Of a stretch of DNA of 38,110 bases, positions 8,095 through 15,981 are shown in pieces. Source of the stretch: Synechococcus sp. CS-1328. GTDB lineage: Bacteria > Cyanobacteriota > Cyanobacteriia > PCC-6307 > Cyanobiaceae. The stretch is taken from positions 1-38,110 of the forward strand of contig NZ_JAHLYT010000063.1 in assembly GCF_025128095.1 (NCBI RefSeq), given 5' to 3'. Every line of letters starts with the position of its first letter. Position 1 is the stretch's first letter. The notes below the pieces were generated by a model, which searched no databases, was not told the DNA's origin, and worked only from the letters and a program-made list of their open reading frames with translations. The position numbers and the translations under genes were made by a program.

Positions 8095-8123
8095 ACCCTA
8101 GAGTCCTCTCCCTCGCACCGCAA
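8095..8123 (-). promoter_or_regulatory. Possible sigma-70-type promoter for the DUF692 operon
   Basis: On the minus strand TTGCGG (8123-8118) and TAGGGT (8100-8095) are 17 bases apart, 21 bases upstream of the TTG start codon. The spacing is ideal and the hexamers are partial matches. It would separate the DUF692 cassette from the small membrane protein gene upstream. The site was found by eye only. Confidence 0.3.
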
Positions 8124-8151
8124 GGTGGGCCTGGGGCTGTTGCTCGTCGGG

Positions 8152-8331
8152 TCAGAGCACCTGGCCCAACATCACGGCGGCCACGGCCGAGAAGAGGGTG
8201 ATGCCGAGGGCGGTCAGCGGATTCTGGCCCTGGGCCACCGCCACGCTGGTCACCACACCGGCGCCGAGGCAGGCCACGGCGAGCTGAGTGACGACTTCGC
8301 TGCGGGAGCGGGGGGTAGGGCTGGGAATCAC
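8152..8331 (-). CDS. Small two-helix membrane protein, function unknown
   Basis: A GTG at 8331 opens a 59-residue frame beginning MIPSPTPRSRSEVV. After a basic N-terminus there are two hydrophobic segments, roughly residues 14-33 and 40-57, linked by AQGQNP, and the chain stops right after the second helix. The frame is open further upstream, but that part is Arg/Gly/Pro-rich and looks non-coding. I recognise no family. It does not look like a bufferin or methanobactin precursor: the only cysteine lies within the first helix. It sits between the ycf46-like gene and the DUF692 cassette on the same strand. Confidence 0.6.
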   Translation of the reverse strand: MIPSPTPRSRSEVVTQLAVACLGAGVVTSVAVAQGQNPLTALGITLFSAVAAVMLGQVL

Positions 8332-8398
8332 GGCAAACCTGTGGTTGGGCAGACCGTAGGGGCCCCAACCCGGGCAACTCCGGCTCCAGCCCCCGCTT

Positions 8399-8457
8399 GT
8401 TACCCGGCGTCGGGGTTCGTTACCCCCCGCAATCATTCCTGTTGCGGTTTTGTTGCG
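8399..8457. promoter_or_regulatory. Phased array of four GTTRC boxes
   Basis: On the plus strand GTTACC occurs at 8399 and 8419, and GTTGCG at 8441 and 8452. The starts are 20, 22 and 11 bases apart, so all lie close to the same helical face. The array fills the gap between the ATPase stop and the small membrane protein start. Phased direct repeats are typical of OmpR-type response regulators; the cyanobacterial RpaB box (HLR1) uses GTTACA-type half sites. Assignment to a regulator is speculative. Confidence 0.3.
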
Positions 8458-8465
8458 AAGGGGCT

Positions 8466-9950
8466 TCAAGCCTCTGCGCCCAGAGAGGCAGGCCTGGCTC
8501 GCCCTGCACTGGCCCATTGCTTCAGCTGCTCCAGTTGCTCCCGGGCGGTTCGTGACAGCGGCACCACCTGCGAGGCGGCGGCGATCAGGTCTGATTCGCC
8601 GAAATCCCGTTGTTCGCCGAAGGCCAGATGCATCGCCTCGATCACCGTCTGCTCGAGCTCGGCACCGGAAAATCCAGCCGTGCGATCCACCACCACCTCC
8701 ATGGCAATGGTGTGATCCGGCCGCCGCCGGCGCAGCTGCAGATCGAGGATCGCCTTCCGTTCACTGCGGCTGGGCAGATCCAGCAGGAAGATCTCATCGA
8801 AGCGTCCCTTGCGCAACAGTTCACCTGGCAGCCGTTCCACCGCGTTGGCGGTGGCCACCACGAACACCGCACTGGTCTTTTCGGCCATCCAGGTGAGCAG
8901 GCTGGCCAGAACCCGCTGGCTGGTGCCGCCGTCGCTGCGGCCATCGCCGCCGAAGCCCTTGTCGATCTCATCGATCCAGAGCACGCAGGGGGCCATCGCC
9001 TCGGCCCACTGAATCATGTCGCGGGTGCGGGCCTCGCTGGCACCCACCAGCCCGGCGAACAGCCGGCCGACATCGAGGCGCAGCAGCGGCATGCTCCAGC
9101 CGTGGGCGATCGCCTTGGCGGTGAGGGATTTGCCCGTGCCCTGCGGACCCACCAGCAGCACCCCCCGCGGCAGGGGCAGCCCATAGCGCTGCGCCTCCTC
9201 GCTGAAGGCGCTGTGGCGTTGTTCCAGCCAGCGTTTGAGGGCATCCAGTCCACCAATATCGGCCGGGGTGGCCTCGGTGGGGCAGTACTCCAGCAGGGCG
9301 CTGCGGGCGATCGCCTGCCGCTTCTCCTCGAGCACCTCGTTCAGGTCGTCGAGGCCGAGCTGGCCGCGGCGGGCCAGGGCACGGGCAGCCAGCTGCCGTA
9401 CCCGCTGTTCGCTGAGGCCATGGCAGGCGGCGGTGAGTTGCTCGAGCACCTCAGAAGCCAGCGGCGCGCCGCTGGCTCGGGCGATCGAACCCAGCAATCG
9501 CGAGATCTCGGCGGCATCGGGCAGGGGCAGATCCAGCACCGTGATGCTGTCCTCCAACTCCCGTGGCAAGGTCCAGTCCGGGGCGCTGATCACCAGGGTC
9601 TGGGGCACCTGGCGCAGCTGGCTGTCCAGGTTGCGCAGCCGCCGGCAGATGCCCGCGTCCTCGGCGTAGCGGTGAAAGTCCTTGAGCAACAGGATGGCCC
9701 CCTGGTCCGGTCCAAGGCCGGTGAAAGCATCCAGGGCCGCCATCGGATTGCGTGCCGCTTCACCGAGGCGGTTGGGGGCCCCGCTGAGGCCACCGATGAA
9801 ATCCCACTCCAGCAGGGTGCGCCCGCCCAGGAGATCGGCCACCTGTCCCAGCAGGGCCACGACCCGCTCCTCTTCGAGGCTGCGGATCCAGAGGATGGGC
9901 GTACGGGCCCGGATCAGCAGATCCAGCTGGTCGACCAGAGTGGGGGGCAT
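8466..9950 (-). CDS. ycf46: Ycf46-like AAA ATPase
   Basis: This 494-residue AAA protein resembles Ycf46 of red-algal plastids and Synechocystis Slr0374, linked in the literature to inorganic carbon use. Residues 1-210 form the family's N-terminal domain, a degenerate ATPase-like fold (LEWDFIGG and ILLLKDFHRY stand where strands would be). The active AAA module follows: Walker A GPQGTGKS 268-275, Walker B VLWIDEIDKG 323-332, sensor ATAN 366-369, and KGRFDE 381-386 with the arginine finger R383. A C-terminal helical lid includes GFSGAELEQ. ATG 9950 is the first start in frame, with no strong ribosome site. It lies 50 bases after DUF177 on the same strand, at the end of the rpmH-yidC block. The ATPase call is firm; the precise role is not. 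Confidence 0.9.
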   Translation of the reverse strand: MPPTLVDQLDLLIRARTPILWIRSLEEERVVALLGQVADLLGGRTLLEWDFIGGLSGAPNRLGEAARNPMAALDAFTGLGPDQGAILLLKDFHRYAEDAGICRRLRNLDSQLRQVPQTLVISAPDWTLPRELEDSITVLDLPLPDAAEISRLLGSIARASGAPLASEVLEQLTAACHGLSEQRVRQLAARALARRGQLGLDDLNEVLEEKRQAIARSALLEYCPTEATPADIGGLDALKRWLEQRHSAFSEEAQRYGLPLPRGVLLVGPQGTGKSLTAKAIAHGWSMPLLRLDVGRLFAGLVGASEARTRDMIQWAEAMAPCVLWIDEIDKGFGGDGRSDGGTSQRVLASLLTWMAEKTSAVFVVATANAVERLPGELLRKGRFDEIFLLDLPSRSERKAILDLQLRRRRPDHTIAMEVVVDRTAGFSGAELEQTVIEAMHLAFGEQRDFGESDLIAAASQVVPLSRTAREQLEQLKQWASAGRARPASLGAEA

Positions 9951-10000
9951 GGGGCCGGAGATGGTGTCGGATCCGGGCAGAAGGGTGTGAGGGCCTCTCC

Positions 10001-10519
10001 TCAGTCAGGAGGCTGAATCCCCTGCAGGGCAGCCCAACGGGGATCAACGGCGCGATCACCATCTCCCAAGTGCGGGGGGCCCGGACAGGCGCTGCCGCAG
10101 TGATTGACTAGGGGCAGACGCAGGTGCAACTGCTCGAAGACCCATCGCTGCGGATCAAAGCTGCCGCGAGGATCCAGCTGCTCCCCCAGATCGTCGGGAT
10201 CGAGCTCCAGCACTTCGCTGTCCTCGGGAAGGGTGTCGCCCAGCCAGAGCAATTCCTGGGTGGATGCCTGCAGCGGATGGTTGTAGTGCTGCAGGCAGCG
10301 GTCGCAGCAGAGGGTCACGATCGTCTGCACCTCCCCGTCAACCTGCAGCACGTTGCCGCGATGGACCGCCGAGACGACGCCGCGAACGGGCGTGAGGCTC
10401 TCCAGATCGTCGATGTGTTGATCAACCTGCCAGCTGCGGCCGGCATCCAGCAGCTTCAGTTCGGCGACCGGTACCGACTGCAGCGGGTCGCCGGAACTGG
10501 GCTGGTCAGCGGCTCGCAT
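10001..10519 (-). CDS. DUF177 (YceD-like) rRNA accumulation protein
   Basis: The 172-residue protein carries the YceD/DUF177 pattern: a beta-rich region with GVVSAVHRGNVLQVDGEV at 47-64, the signature TLCCDRCL at 69-76, and a second cysteine pair C-x3-C-P-G at 141-147. The two Cys clusters could bind a metal. Bacterial YceD and its plant homologues are needed for normal 23S rRNA levels, and in many bacteria the gene sits beside a ribosomal protein gene. Here it follows yidC by 10 bases and precedes the Ycf46-like ATPase, in the cyanobacterial ribosome/membrane insertion block. Confidence 0.85.
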   Translation of the reverse strand: MRAADQPSSGDPLQSVPVAELKLLDAGRSWQVDQHIDDLESLTPVRGVVSAVHRGNVLQVDGEVQTIVTLCCDRCLQHYNHPLQASTQELLWLGDTLPEDSEVLELDPDDLGEQLDPRGSFDPQRWVFEQLHLRLPLVNHCGSACPGPPHLGDGDRAVDPRWAALQGIQPPD

Positions 10520-10529
10520 CAGCCTGGCC

Positions 10530-11672
10530 TCACTTCTTGCCCTTCGGCTCGAAGGGAAGCCGTCCAGCAGCTCCGGCCGTGGCCGTGGCCGTGGCGGTCA
10601 CGGTCTGCTGGCTGATCTGCTGATCAAGGATTGCCTGCAGGTTGTCAGGCAGGGCCTCACGGGTGAGCAGGTAGGTCTGCAGGGCCTGGAACACGTTCGC
10701 CACCACCATGTAGAGCAGCACCCCGGCCGGCAGCGGGAAGAACAGGAACATCGCCGTGATCATCACCGGCGTGATCTTGTTGGCCGTGGCCTGCTGCGGG
10801 TTGGGGGGCATCCCCATGCCCGAGAGAATCTGGGAGATGAACAGGGAGGCACCGAAGGCCCCCACCAGGATGGCAATGTCCCAGTTGACGCTGCCATCTG
10901 TGTAGAAGCCCACCTGGCCGAGCGCCTTGATGAACAGGAAACCGCTGCGGGCAGCCAGGCCGGGAATCTTGGCCTCGACCACCGCATCGCCTTCGCTGAG
11001 GGCCTTGATGGTGCCGTCCGGACCCACCTGGACCACGCCCTCACCCTTGGTCACGCTCCAGCTGGGGGAGAAGGCCTCACCGTTCTCAACGCCCGAAAGC
11101 ACCGAGGCGAAGCTCTCGCCGGTCTTGGTGTGGAGCTGCACCGTTGCGGCATCACCCACTCCCAGACGATTGCCCCCCTCGAGGCTGGCGATCACCGGCA
11201 CGTGGCTGGTGGTTGTGACGAAGATCGAATGGCTGGCGCTGTTGAACGGCTTGGGCTCCACCGCCGCGATCTGGTCGGCCGGAAGAACTTTGAGGTTGAT
11301 CGTGTAGGGAACGTCTGCAAACGGTGAGCCCCGCAGGGTGGCGAACAGGGCGAACAGGATCGGCATCTGCACCAGCAGGGGCAGACAACCCGCCAGGGGG
11401 CTGCCGAACTCCTTCATGAGCTTGCCCAACTCCTCCTGCTGCTTCTGGGGGTTGCTGGCGTGGCGGCTCTTGATCTCGGCCTGCCGCTTCTGCATCACCG
11501 GCTGGGCGATGCGCATCCGCCGCGCATTGCGGATCGAGCCTGCACTGAGGGGGAAGAGGGCCAGGCGGATGACCACCGTGAGGGCAATGATGGCCAGGCC
11601 ATAGCTCGGCACCAATCCGTAGAAGAAATCGAGGATCGGGAGGAGCAGGTTGTCGGAGATGTAGCCGATCAC
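10530..11672 (-). CDS. yidC: Membrane protein insertase YidC/Oxa1
   Basis: YidC inserts and folds proteins in the plasma and thylakoid membranes, alone or with SecYEG. The 380-residue chain starts at GTG 11672, with the first hydrophobic stretch right after it. The groove arginine sits in [10 protein letters not shown] (R36). The cytoplasmic hairpin runs from about 46 to 92, a membrane segment with [16 protein letters not shown] follows at 95-110, and the last membrane segments lie at 263-285 and beyond 300. A soluble segment at about 120-250 is inserted between the second and third helices. Its part [18 protein letters not shown] resembles a BIG2 Ig-like fold. The tail is short and basic (PKGKK). 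It is preceded by the PH-domain gene (80-base gap) and rnpA, the classical order. Confidence 0.97.
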   Translation of the reverse strand: MIGYISDNLLLPILDFFYGLVPSYGLAIIALTVVIRLALFPLSAGSIRNARRMRIAQPVMQKRQAEIKSRHASNPQKQQEELGKLMKEFGSPLAGCLPLLVQMPILFALFATLRGSPFADVPYTINLKVLPADQIAAVEPKPFNSASHSIFVTTTSHVPVIASLEGGNRLGVGDAATVQLHTKTGESFASVLSGVENGEAFSPSWSVTKGEGVVQVGPDGTIKALSEGDAVVEAKIPGLAARSGFLFIKALGQVGFYTDGSVNWDIAILVGAFGASLFISQILSGMGMPPNPQQATANKITPVMITAMFLFFPLPAGVLLYMVVANVFQALQTYLLTREALPDNLQAILDQQISQQTVTATATATAGAAGRLPFEPKGKK

Positions 11673-11752
11673 GGCGGGGGAGGCTCGGGGGTGACGGGAC
11701 AGAGGGCTCAGTGTGCCCGAAAGCTGGACCAGATGGCCGGGGTGGGCCGTGA

Positions 11753-12271
11753 CTAGGCGCTCAGGGCATCACCGCTGCCGAAGCCCTGGCTGGTGGCCGG
11801 CTTCCTGCCGCCGCCGCCCTTGGCCTGGCGGCGCTCCTCGATGTACGCCTCCACTTCGCGGTAGCGGGGCACCGAGCGCATTTCCAGCTTGGAGCCATCG
11901 GTGAGCACCAGCACCATGTCGCCCCAGAAGCCAAGGCCACGGGCGACGCTGCGCACCTCGCGGATCTGGCTGTAGACCACCTGGGTGCGATCGCGGCCCA
12001 GCCAGCCTCCGGTCACGGAAATCCTGCGGCTGGTGATGCGGTAACGCAGCCACAGCGCGCGCACAACGGCTCCAACGGCGAACGGTAGGCCGATCAGGGT
12101 GAGGCCGAACAGCAGATTCACGACCAGGTCGCCCCGGGCGGGCCCGCCTTCATAAAAGACGGATTCCTCGATCGTCGTACCAGGCATGGCGGGCTTGGGC
12201 ACTGCAGCGGCTGGTGCAGGGGCCGCTTGAGCGGAGGCCGGGGAGGCGGAGGTCTTGTCGTCTGCCGTCAT
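11753..12271 (-). CDS. PH-domain (bPH2/YdbS-like) membrane protein between rnpA and yidC
   Basis: The 172-residue protein has an Ala/Pro-rich N-terminus (1-35) and two closely spaced hydrophobic stretches at about 48-75. A bacterial PH domain follows: [19 protein letters not shown] at 77-95, the strand [13 protein letters not shown], and [17 protein letters not shown] Gly/Lys tail ends it. Cyanobacteria keep such a gene between rnpA and yidC (Synechocystis slr1470 occupies this place). Its start overlaps the rnpA stop by ATGA (12271-12268). The biochemical role is not known; a lipid or membrane-assembly function is a guess from context. Confidence 0.85.
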   Translation of the reverse strand: MTADDKTSASPASAQAAPAPAAAVPKPAMPGTTIEESVFYEGGPARGDLVVNLLFGLTLIGLPFAVGAVVRALWLRYRITSRRISVTGGWLGRDRTQVVYSQIREVRSVARGLGFWGDMVLVLTDGSKLEMRSVPRYREVEAYIEERRQAKGGGGRKPATSQGFGSGDALSA

Positions 12272-12675
12272 GCGATGAGGCCTGCCTTCAGCAACAGCTC
12301 ACGGCATTCTCCCAGCAGGAGCTCCCCCGGCCGCTCAGCGCTGCCCGGCTTGACGCTGAGCAGCAGCCAGAGGTTGCGCTGCAGCCCCGGGGATGCCACT
12401 GCAGGTGGGGCAGCTGCGAGGGCGTTCAGCAGCTGGCCATGCAGCAGACGCCGGATGCGATTGCGCCGCACGGCCCGCTTGCTGACCTTGCTGCTCACCA
12501 CAATTCCGCAGCGCCAGGCAGAAGCGGGCTGGAGCCGCTGGGGAAGGGGCAGCAACTCCGGCCTGGCTTCGATCAGGCGAAGCAACAAAAAAGGGCCATG
12601 AATTTTGCGGCCCTTCTGGTACAGGAGATCGAAGGCGCGGTGCCCTTTGAGGCGGTGCTGGCAGGGCAGGGCCAT
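12268..12675 (-). CDS. rnpA: Ribonuclease P protein component
   Basis: RnpA binds the RNase P RNA and helps it remove 5' leaders from precursor tRNAs. The 135-residue protein shows the family core: HRLKGHRAFDLLYQKGR near the start, WRCGIVVSSKVSKRAVRRN and RIRRLL at 54-77 (the RNR signature helix), and a C-terminal helix with LLLGECRELLLKAG. A Pro/Ala loop around residues 87-96 lengthens it slightly over the usual 115-125. It lies 34 bases after rpmH and overlaps the PH-domain gene by four bases, so it is part of one transcription unit. Confidence 0.96.
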   Translation of the reverse strand: MALPCQHRLKGHRAFDLLYQKGRKIHGPFLLLRLIEARPELLPLPQRLQPASAWRCGIVVSSKVSKRAVRRNRIRRLLHGQLLNALAAAPPAVASPGLQRNLWLLLSVKPGSAERPGELLLGECRELLLKAGLIA

Positions 12676-12709
12676 CCGGGGGGGTTGAAACAGCCGGCGC
12701 GGGCCGGGA

Positions 12710-12847
12710 TCAGACCGCCAGACGGGCGCGGCCGCGGCGGCGGCGGGTGCGGATCACACGGCGGCCGGTGTGGCTGCGCATCCGCACCCGGAAGCCGGAG
12801 ACCCGCTTGCGCTTACGGCTGGTGCCTTCGAGAGTGCGCTTGGTCAT
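12710..12847 (-). CDS. rpmH: 50S ribosomal protein L34
   Basis: A 45-residue, Arg/Lys-rich protein: it begins [20 protein letters not shown] and later contains [19 protein letters not shown], the conserved L34 pattern. It sits in the large ribosomal subunit contacting 23S rRNA. A GAGGAG stretch lies about 14 bases upstream of the ATG and could act as a distant ribosome site. Further upstream a GATAAG-like element may be part of the promoter of the rpmH-rnpA-yidC unit. Confidence 0.98.
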   Translation of the reverse strand: MTKRTLEGTSRKRKRVSGFRVRMRSHTGRRVIRTRRRRGRARLAV

Positions 12848-12922
12848 GGCAGCCGATCAGCTCCTCTGGATCACGTCGATCCGCCAACTTATCAAACGGC
12901 CTCGAGCCCCCTGCCCCTGGCC

Positions 12923-13636
12923 TCAGTTGGTGGGGTCGATCTGGATCAGCCAGCTGCCGAGGTACCCCGAGATCGGCACGTCCCCAGGCGCCTGGGCAAG
13001 GGCGTTGAACTGATACATGCCGATGTTGTAGGGATTGAAGATGTTCATGTACACCCCGATCGTGCCCTGATCGGAAACGGGGGTGTCCGGGAAGATCTCA
13101 ATCGCTTTGCCGTTCTCGGAGATCTCAATCGTGGCAGGGATCTGCTTCTCGCAGCGGGTGCGCGAGAGCATGCCGCCCTCCTTCATCTCGCAGAGTTTGA
13201 TGCGCTTGGGATCAAACTTGACGTCGAAGCTCTCCGGAATTGAGATGCTCAGCTTCAGGATCGCTGTCTTGCGGTCCTTGGGCCGCAGCAGCAGGTAGTA
13301 CTCAGAGCGCTTGAGGCGATGGGTGTCGGTGATGAAGTAGTAGAGCTTGCGGTAATCGCGGTTGTTCTCCCAACGGAACTCCATCAGGCTCGGGGTTCCC
13401 TGGGCCAGGGCCGGCAGCTGCGGGGCCAGAACGGCGCTCAGCACCCCCCCGAGGGCCAATCCTCCCAGCGCCAGGCCGGCCAACACAGATCTGCCCAGGA
13501 CCGACCGGCCCGCAGCGGCGGCAGTGAGGGGAGCGGGCAGAGGCAGGGCGCCGCGACGTGAGCGGCGCAAGGGCAAGCGATCGAGGGCGCGGCCGGCGGA
13601 AGCCGCCAGGGCCAGGAGGCTCCGAGGACGAGACAT
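12923..13636 (-). CDS. DUF2808 exported protein of cyanobacteria
   Basis: The 237-residue protein belongs to DUF2808, a cyanobacterial family without a known function. It has a long basic N-region, a hydrophobic stretch LAGLALGGLALGGVLSAVLA at about 53-72, and a probable cleavage site after LPALA, so it should be exported to the periplasm or thylakoid lumen. The mature part has the family's features: LMEFRWENNRDYRKLYYF, then YYLLLRPKDRKTAILKLSI, a Cys pair in KLCEMKEGGMLSRTRCEK, and a C-terminal GYLGSWLIQID. ATG 13636 is chosen because it gives the signal sequence; longer readings cross the aroH gap. It lies upstream of rpmH with 75 bases between. Confidence 0.85.
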   Translation of the reverse strand: MSRPRSLLALAASAGRALDRLPLRRSRRGALPLPAPLTAAAAGRSVLGRSVLAGLALGGLALGGVLSAVLAPQLPALAQGTPSLMEFRWENNRDYRKLYYFITDTHRLKRSEYYLLLRPKDRKTAILKLSISIPESFDVKFDPKRIKLCEMKEGGMLSRTRCEKQIPATIEISENGKAIEIFPDTPVSDQGTIGVYMNIFNPYNIGMYQFNALAQAPGDVPISGYLGSWLIQIDPTN

Positions 13637-13743
13637 GGAGGGAGTGGGGTGTGGGTGAGATGGTCTGATTCTCGGCAGAGCCGATCGGCGCGCGGCCACT
13701 GCGGTGGTCGGCGACGGAGGTGGAAGCTGTGACCGAATGCAAC

Positions 13744-14127
13744 TCACACGGCCCCGACCACCCGGTCGGGTCGCAGCCGGACCGCCTCGCGCAGGTAGGG
13801 GTGCACCGGTGCCAGAGAGGCATCCATCCAGGCGTGGGCCAGCAGGCGGATGCAGAGCGGCAGATCGCCACGCACAGCCATCTGCTGGCAATCCAGCAGG
13901 GCCACATGCTCCCAGCCCTGGCGCCGACGGGCATAGGCGGCGGGGAAACAGGCGTCGAGGTCGGATGTCACCGAGAAGGTGATCGAGAGCACGTTGGAGC
14001 CCTCCAGGCGGTTGTGCTCCACCAGGGCATCGATCAGCTCGATCACGGCCGCAGCGATGGCCTCGGCGCTGTTGGCGGTGGCGGTGGTGGCGCCGCGCAG
14101 GGCCCGCAGTTGCACGGCTGCCGTCAT
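13744..14127 (-). CDS. aroH: AroH-type chorismate mutase
   Basis: The enzyme rearranges chorismate to prephenate, the first step toward phenylalanine and tyrosine. At 127 residues it has the length of the trimeric AroH class. Aligned without gaps over the core with the Bacillus subtilis enzyme, R11 (LRGATT), F61, R67, R94 (CIR) and Y111 (HPYL) match active-site residues R7, F57, R63, R90 and Y108. Two positions differ: Cys75 is replaced by D79 and Glu78 by Q82 (LLDCQQM), so the active-site carboxylate is moved three residues. The ATG at 14127 overlaps the sppA stop by ATGA, so the two genes are coupled. Confidence 0.94.
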   Translation of the reverse strand: MTAAVQLRALRGATTATANSAEAIAAAVIELIDALVEHNRLEGSNVLSITFSVTSDLDACFPAAYARRRQGWEHVALLDCQQMAVRGDLPLCIRLLAHAWMDASLAPVHPYLREAVRLRPDRVVGAV

Positions 14128-14936
14128 GGGCGATACAGCCACAGGGGTTGGCCGCTCCAGGCCAGCTCGAGGCTCACCAGCTCACCGAGGCGCTGCAGCA
14201 GGGCCCGGCCCGGAATCAGGCTGGCCAGGCCCTTGGGCGGCTTGCCGAAGGTGATCGGGCGGGTCTTCTGCGGATCCAGATCCGCCAGCTCGGCGGCCTT
14301 GATCCGGGCCACTTCTTCATCGCCCAGGGCATCCACCAGCCCGAGGGCCAGGGCCTGGGCGCCGGTGAAGACCCGGCCGTCGGCGAAGCTGCGCACCACC
14401 TCCTCGCTGAGGCCGCGCCCTTCAGCCACGGCGGCCACGAACTGGCCGTAGCTGGAGTCGATCAACTCCTGCAGCAGCTGGCGTTCGGGCTCCGTGAGGG
14501 CCCGATCCGGCGAGAGGATGTCCTTGTACAGGCCGCTCTTGACGGTCTCGAACTGGATCCCGATCCGTTCCAGCAGGCGGGAGAGGTTGTTGCCTCGCAG
14601 GATCACACCGATCGAACCGGTGATCGTGCCGGGGTTGGCCACGATCGACTCGGCAGCGACGCCCACATAGACCCCGCCCGAGGCGGAGATGTTGCCGAAA
14701 CTGGCCACCACCCGGCATCCCTTGTCGCGCAGGCGCCGGATCGCGGCATGGATCTCCTGGCTGTCGCCCACGGTGCCACCGGGGCTGTCGATCCGGAGCA
14801 GCAGCGCCGGGCATTCGCGCTCCTCCACTTGCCGCAGGGCCTTCAGGACCCGCTGGCGGGTGGCCCCAGCGATCGGCCCCTCGATGGCGATGCGTGCCAT
14901 GGTGCGACGTGCTTTGCGGCGCCAGGGCCAGACCAT
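14124..14936 (-). CDS. sppA: SppA-like S49 family peptidase, short form
   Basis: S49 peptidases cut residual signal peptides and other membrane peptides with a Ser-Lys dyad. The 270-residue chain has LRIDSPGGTVGDSQE at 48-61, the nucleophile S86 in ISASGGVYVG, the TITGSIGVI strand at 104-112, and the general base K138 in KSGLYKDILSP. This is the half-length type (one domain). No membrane anchor is evident at the N-terminus, which is basic (MVWPWRRKARRTMAR), so it may be soluble or peripherally bound. ATG 14936 is preferred; M13 is an alternative. The longer frame to 15125 would overlap the divergent transporter gene. Confidence 0.93.
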   Translation of the reverse strand: MVWPWRRKARRTMARIAIEGPIAGATRQRVLKALRQVEERECPALLLRIDSPGGTVGDSQEIHAAIRRLRDKGCRVVASFGNISASGGVYVGVAAESIVANPGTITGSIGVILRGNNLSRLLERIGIQFETVKSGLYKDILSPDRALTEPERQLLQELIDSSYGQFVAAVAEGRGLSEEVVRSFADGRVFTGAQALALGLVDALGDEEVARIKAAELADLDPQKTRPITFGKPPKGLASLIPGRALLQRLGELVSLELAWSGQPLWLYRP

Positions 14937-14966
14937 CTGAGCGGTGTGTAGTGCGGGGATCTTAAA

Positions 14967-14972
14967 AAGGAG
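14967..14972 (+). promoter_or_regulatory. AAGGAG ribosome-binding site upstream of the EamA gene
   Basis: A perfect AAGGAG ends 16 bases before the chosen ATG (14989), which is long. It is 9 bases before GTG 14982, which is in another frame and gives only a 113-residue frame with no recognisable family. The ATG frame holds the transporter, so the long spacing is accepted. Confidence 0.4.
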
Positions 14973-14988
14973 ACCTCTGGCGTGCCCG

Positions 14989-15981
14989 ATGCCCAACGCA
15001 GGTTCCGCGCTTGTCAGCCCCGGCTTGGCCCCATGGCGTGGGGTGCTGATGGTGCTGCCGTTCGCTCTCTGGGGCACGGCCATGGCGGCAATGAAGCCCC
15101 TGCTGGAGGACGCCTCCCCCCTCACCCTGGCCTGTCTGCGCCTGCTGCCGGCGGGGCTGGTGCTGCTGCTTGCCGCCCAGCTCCTGGGCCGCTCCCTGCG
15201 GGTCGATCCGGTCGATCGCCCCTGGCTGCTGTTGTTTGCCCTGGTGGATGGTGCGCTGTTTCAGGGGCTGCTGGCCCAGGGATTGGGGGGCACGGGCGCC
15301 GGCCTGGGGTCGGTGCTGATTGATTCCCAGCCTTTGCTGGTGGCGTTGCTGGCCCGCGCGCTGTTCGCCGAGGCGATCAATCCGGTGGGTTGGTTGGGGT
15401 TGTTGCTTGGGCTGGTGGGCATCCTCTGCCTCGGCCTGCCGGCGGCCGTGCTGCGCCACTGGTGGCTGGAGGGTCCAGCCGCCCTCGGAGTGAGACCCTG
15501 GAGCCACGGGGAGCTCTGGATGCTGGGGGCCGCAGCGGCAATGGCGGTGGGCACGGTGCTCTGCCGCTATGCCACCCGCCGCAGTGATCCGGTGGCGGTG
15601 ACGGGCTGGCACATGCTGCTGGGGGGCCTGCCCCTGCTGGTGGCCGTGCTGCTCGATCCGGCCAGCGGCCCGGACTGGGACGCGGTGCAGTGGGGACTGA
15701 TGGCTTACGCCAGCCTGTTCGGCAGTGCCCTGGCCTATGGATTGTTTTTCTGGTTCGCCAGCAGCGGCGATCTCACCGGCTTCACTGCACTCACCTTTCT
15801 GACCCCGGTGTTCGCCCTGCTCTGCGGAGTGTTGTTTCTTCAGGAATCGCTGCAGCCCCTGCAGTGGCTCGGGACGGCACTGGCCCTGGTCTCCGTTGTT
15901 CTGATCCATCGCCGCCAGGTGCTCTGGCAGGACGGCACCCTTGCCGCACCGGTGACGGCGGCCCCTTCGGAGCTGAGCTGA
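14989..15981 (+). CDS. EamA-family (DMT) transporter
   Basis: The 330-residue protein is a ten-helix drug/metabolite transporter made of two EamA repeats. The first starts with WRGVLMVLPFALWGTAMAAM and the second with LWMLGAAAAMAVGTVLCRYA, each followed by four more hydrophobic segments. The last repeat holds LTFLTPVFALLCGVLFLQE, a typical EamA pattern. The substrate cannot be told from sequence; family members export amino acids, nucleobases or other metabolites. It diverges from sppA over a 52-base gap, and its stop overlaps the glycosyltransferase start (TGATG), so the two are co-translated. Confidence 0.88.
   Translation: MPNAGSALVSPGLAPWRGVLMVLPFALWGTAMAAMKPLLEDASPLTLACLRLLPAGLVLLLAAQLLGRSLRVDPVDRPWLLLFALVDGALFQGLLAQGLGGTGAGLGSVLIDSQPLLVALLARALFAEAINPVGWLGLLLGLVGILCLGLPAAVLRHWWLEGPAALGVRPWSHGELWMLGAAAAMAVGTVLCRYATRRSDPVAVTGWHMLLGGLPLLVAVLLDPASGPDWDAVQWGLMAYASLFGSALAYGLFFWFASSGDLTGFTALTFLTPVFALLCGVLFLQESLQPLQWLGTALALVSVVLIHRRQVLWQDGTLAAPVTAAPSELS

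Noticed and set aside
8152..8517. 121-residue reading of the small membrane protein frame
   Set aside because: The extra 62 residues are Arg/Gly/Pro-rich and overlap the ATPase 3' end and the repeat array. The hydrophobic protein starts naturally at GTG 8331.
8610..10016. 468-residue plus-strand open frame opposite the Ycf46-like ATPase
   Set aside because: It is a shadow frame. The opposite strand has Walker A, Walker B and arginine finger motifs in order.
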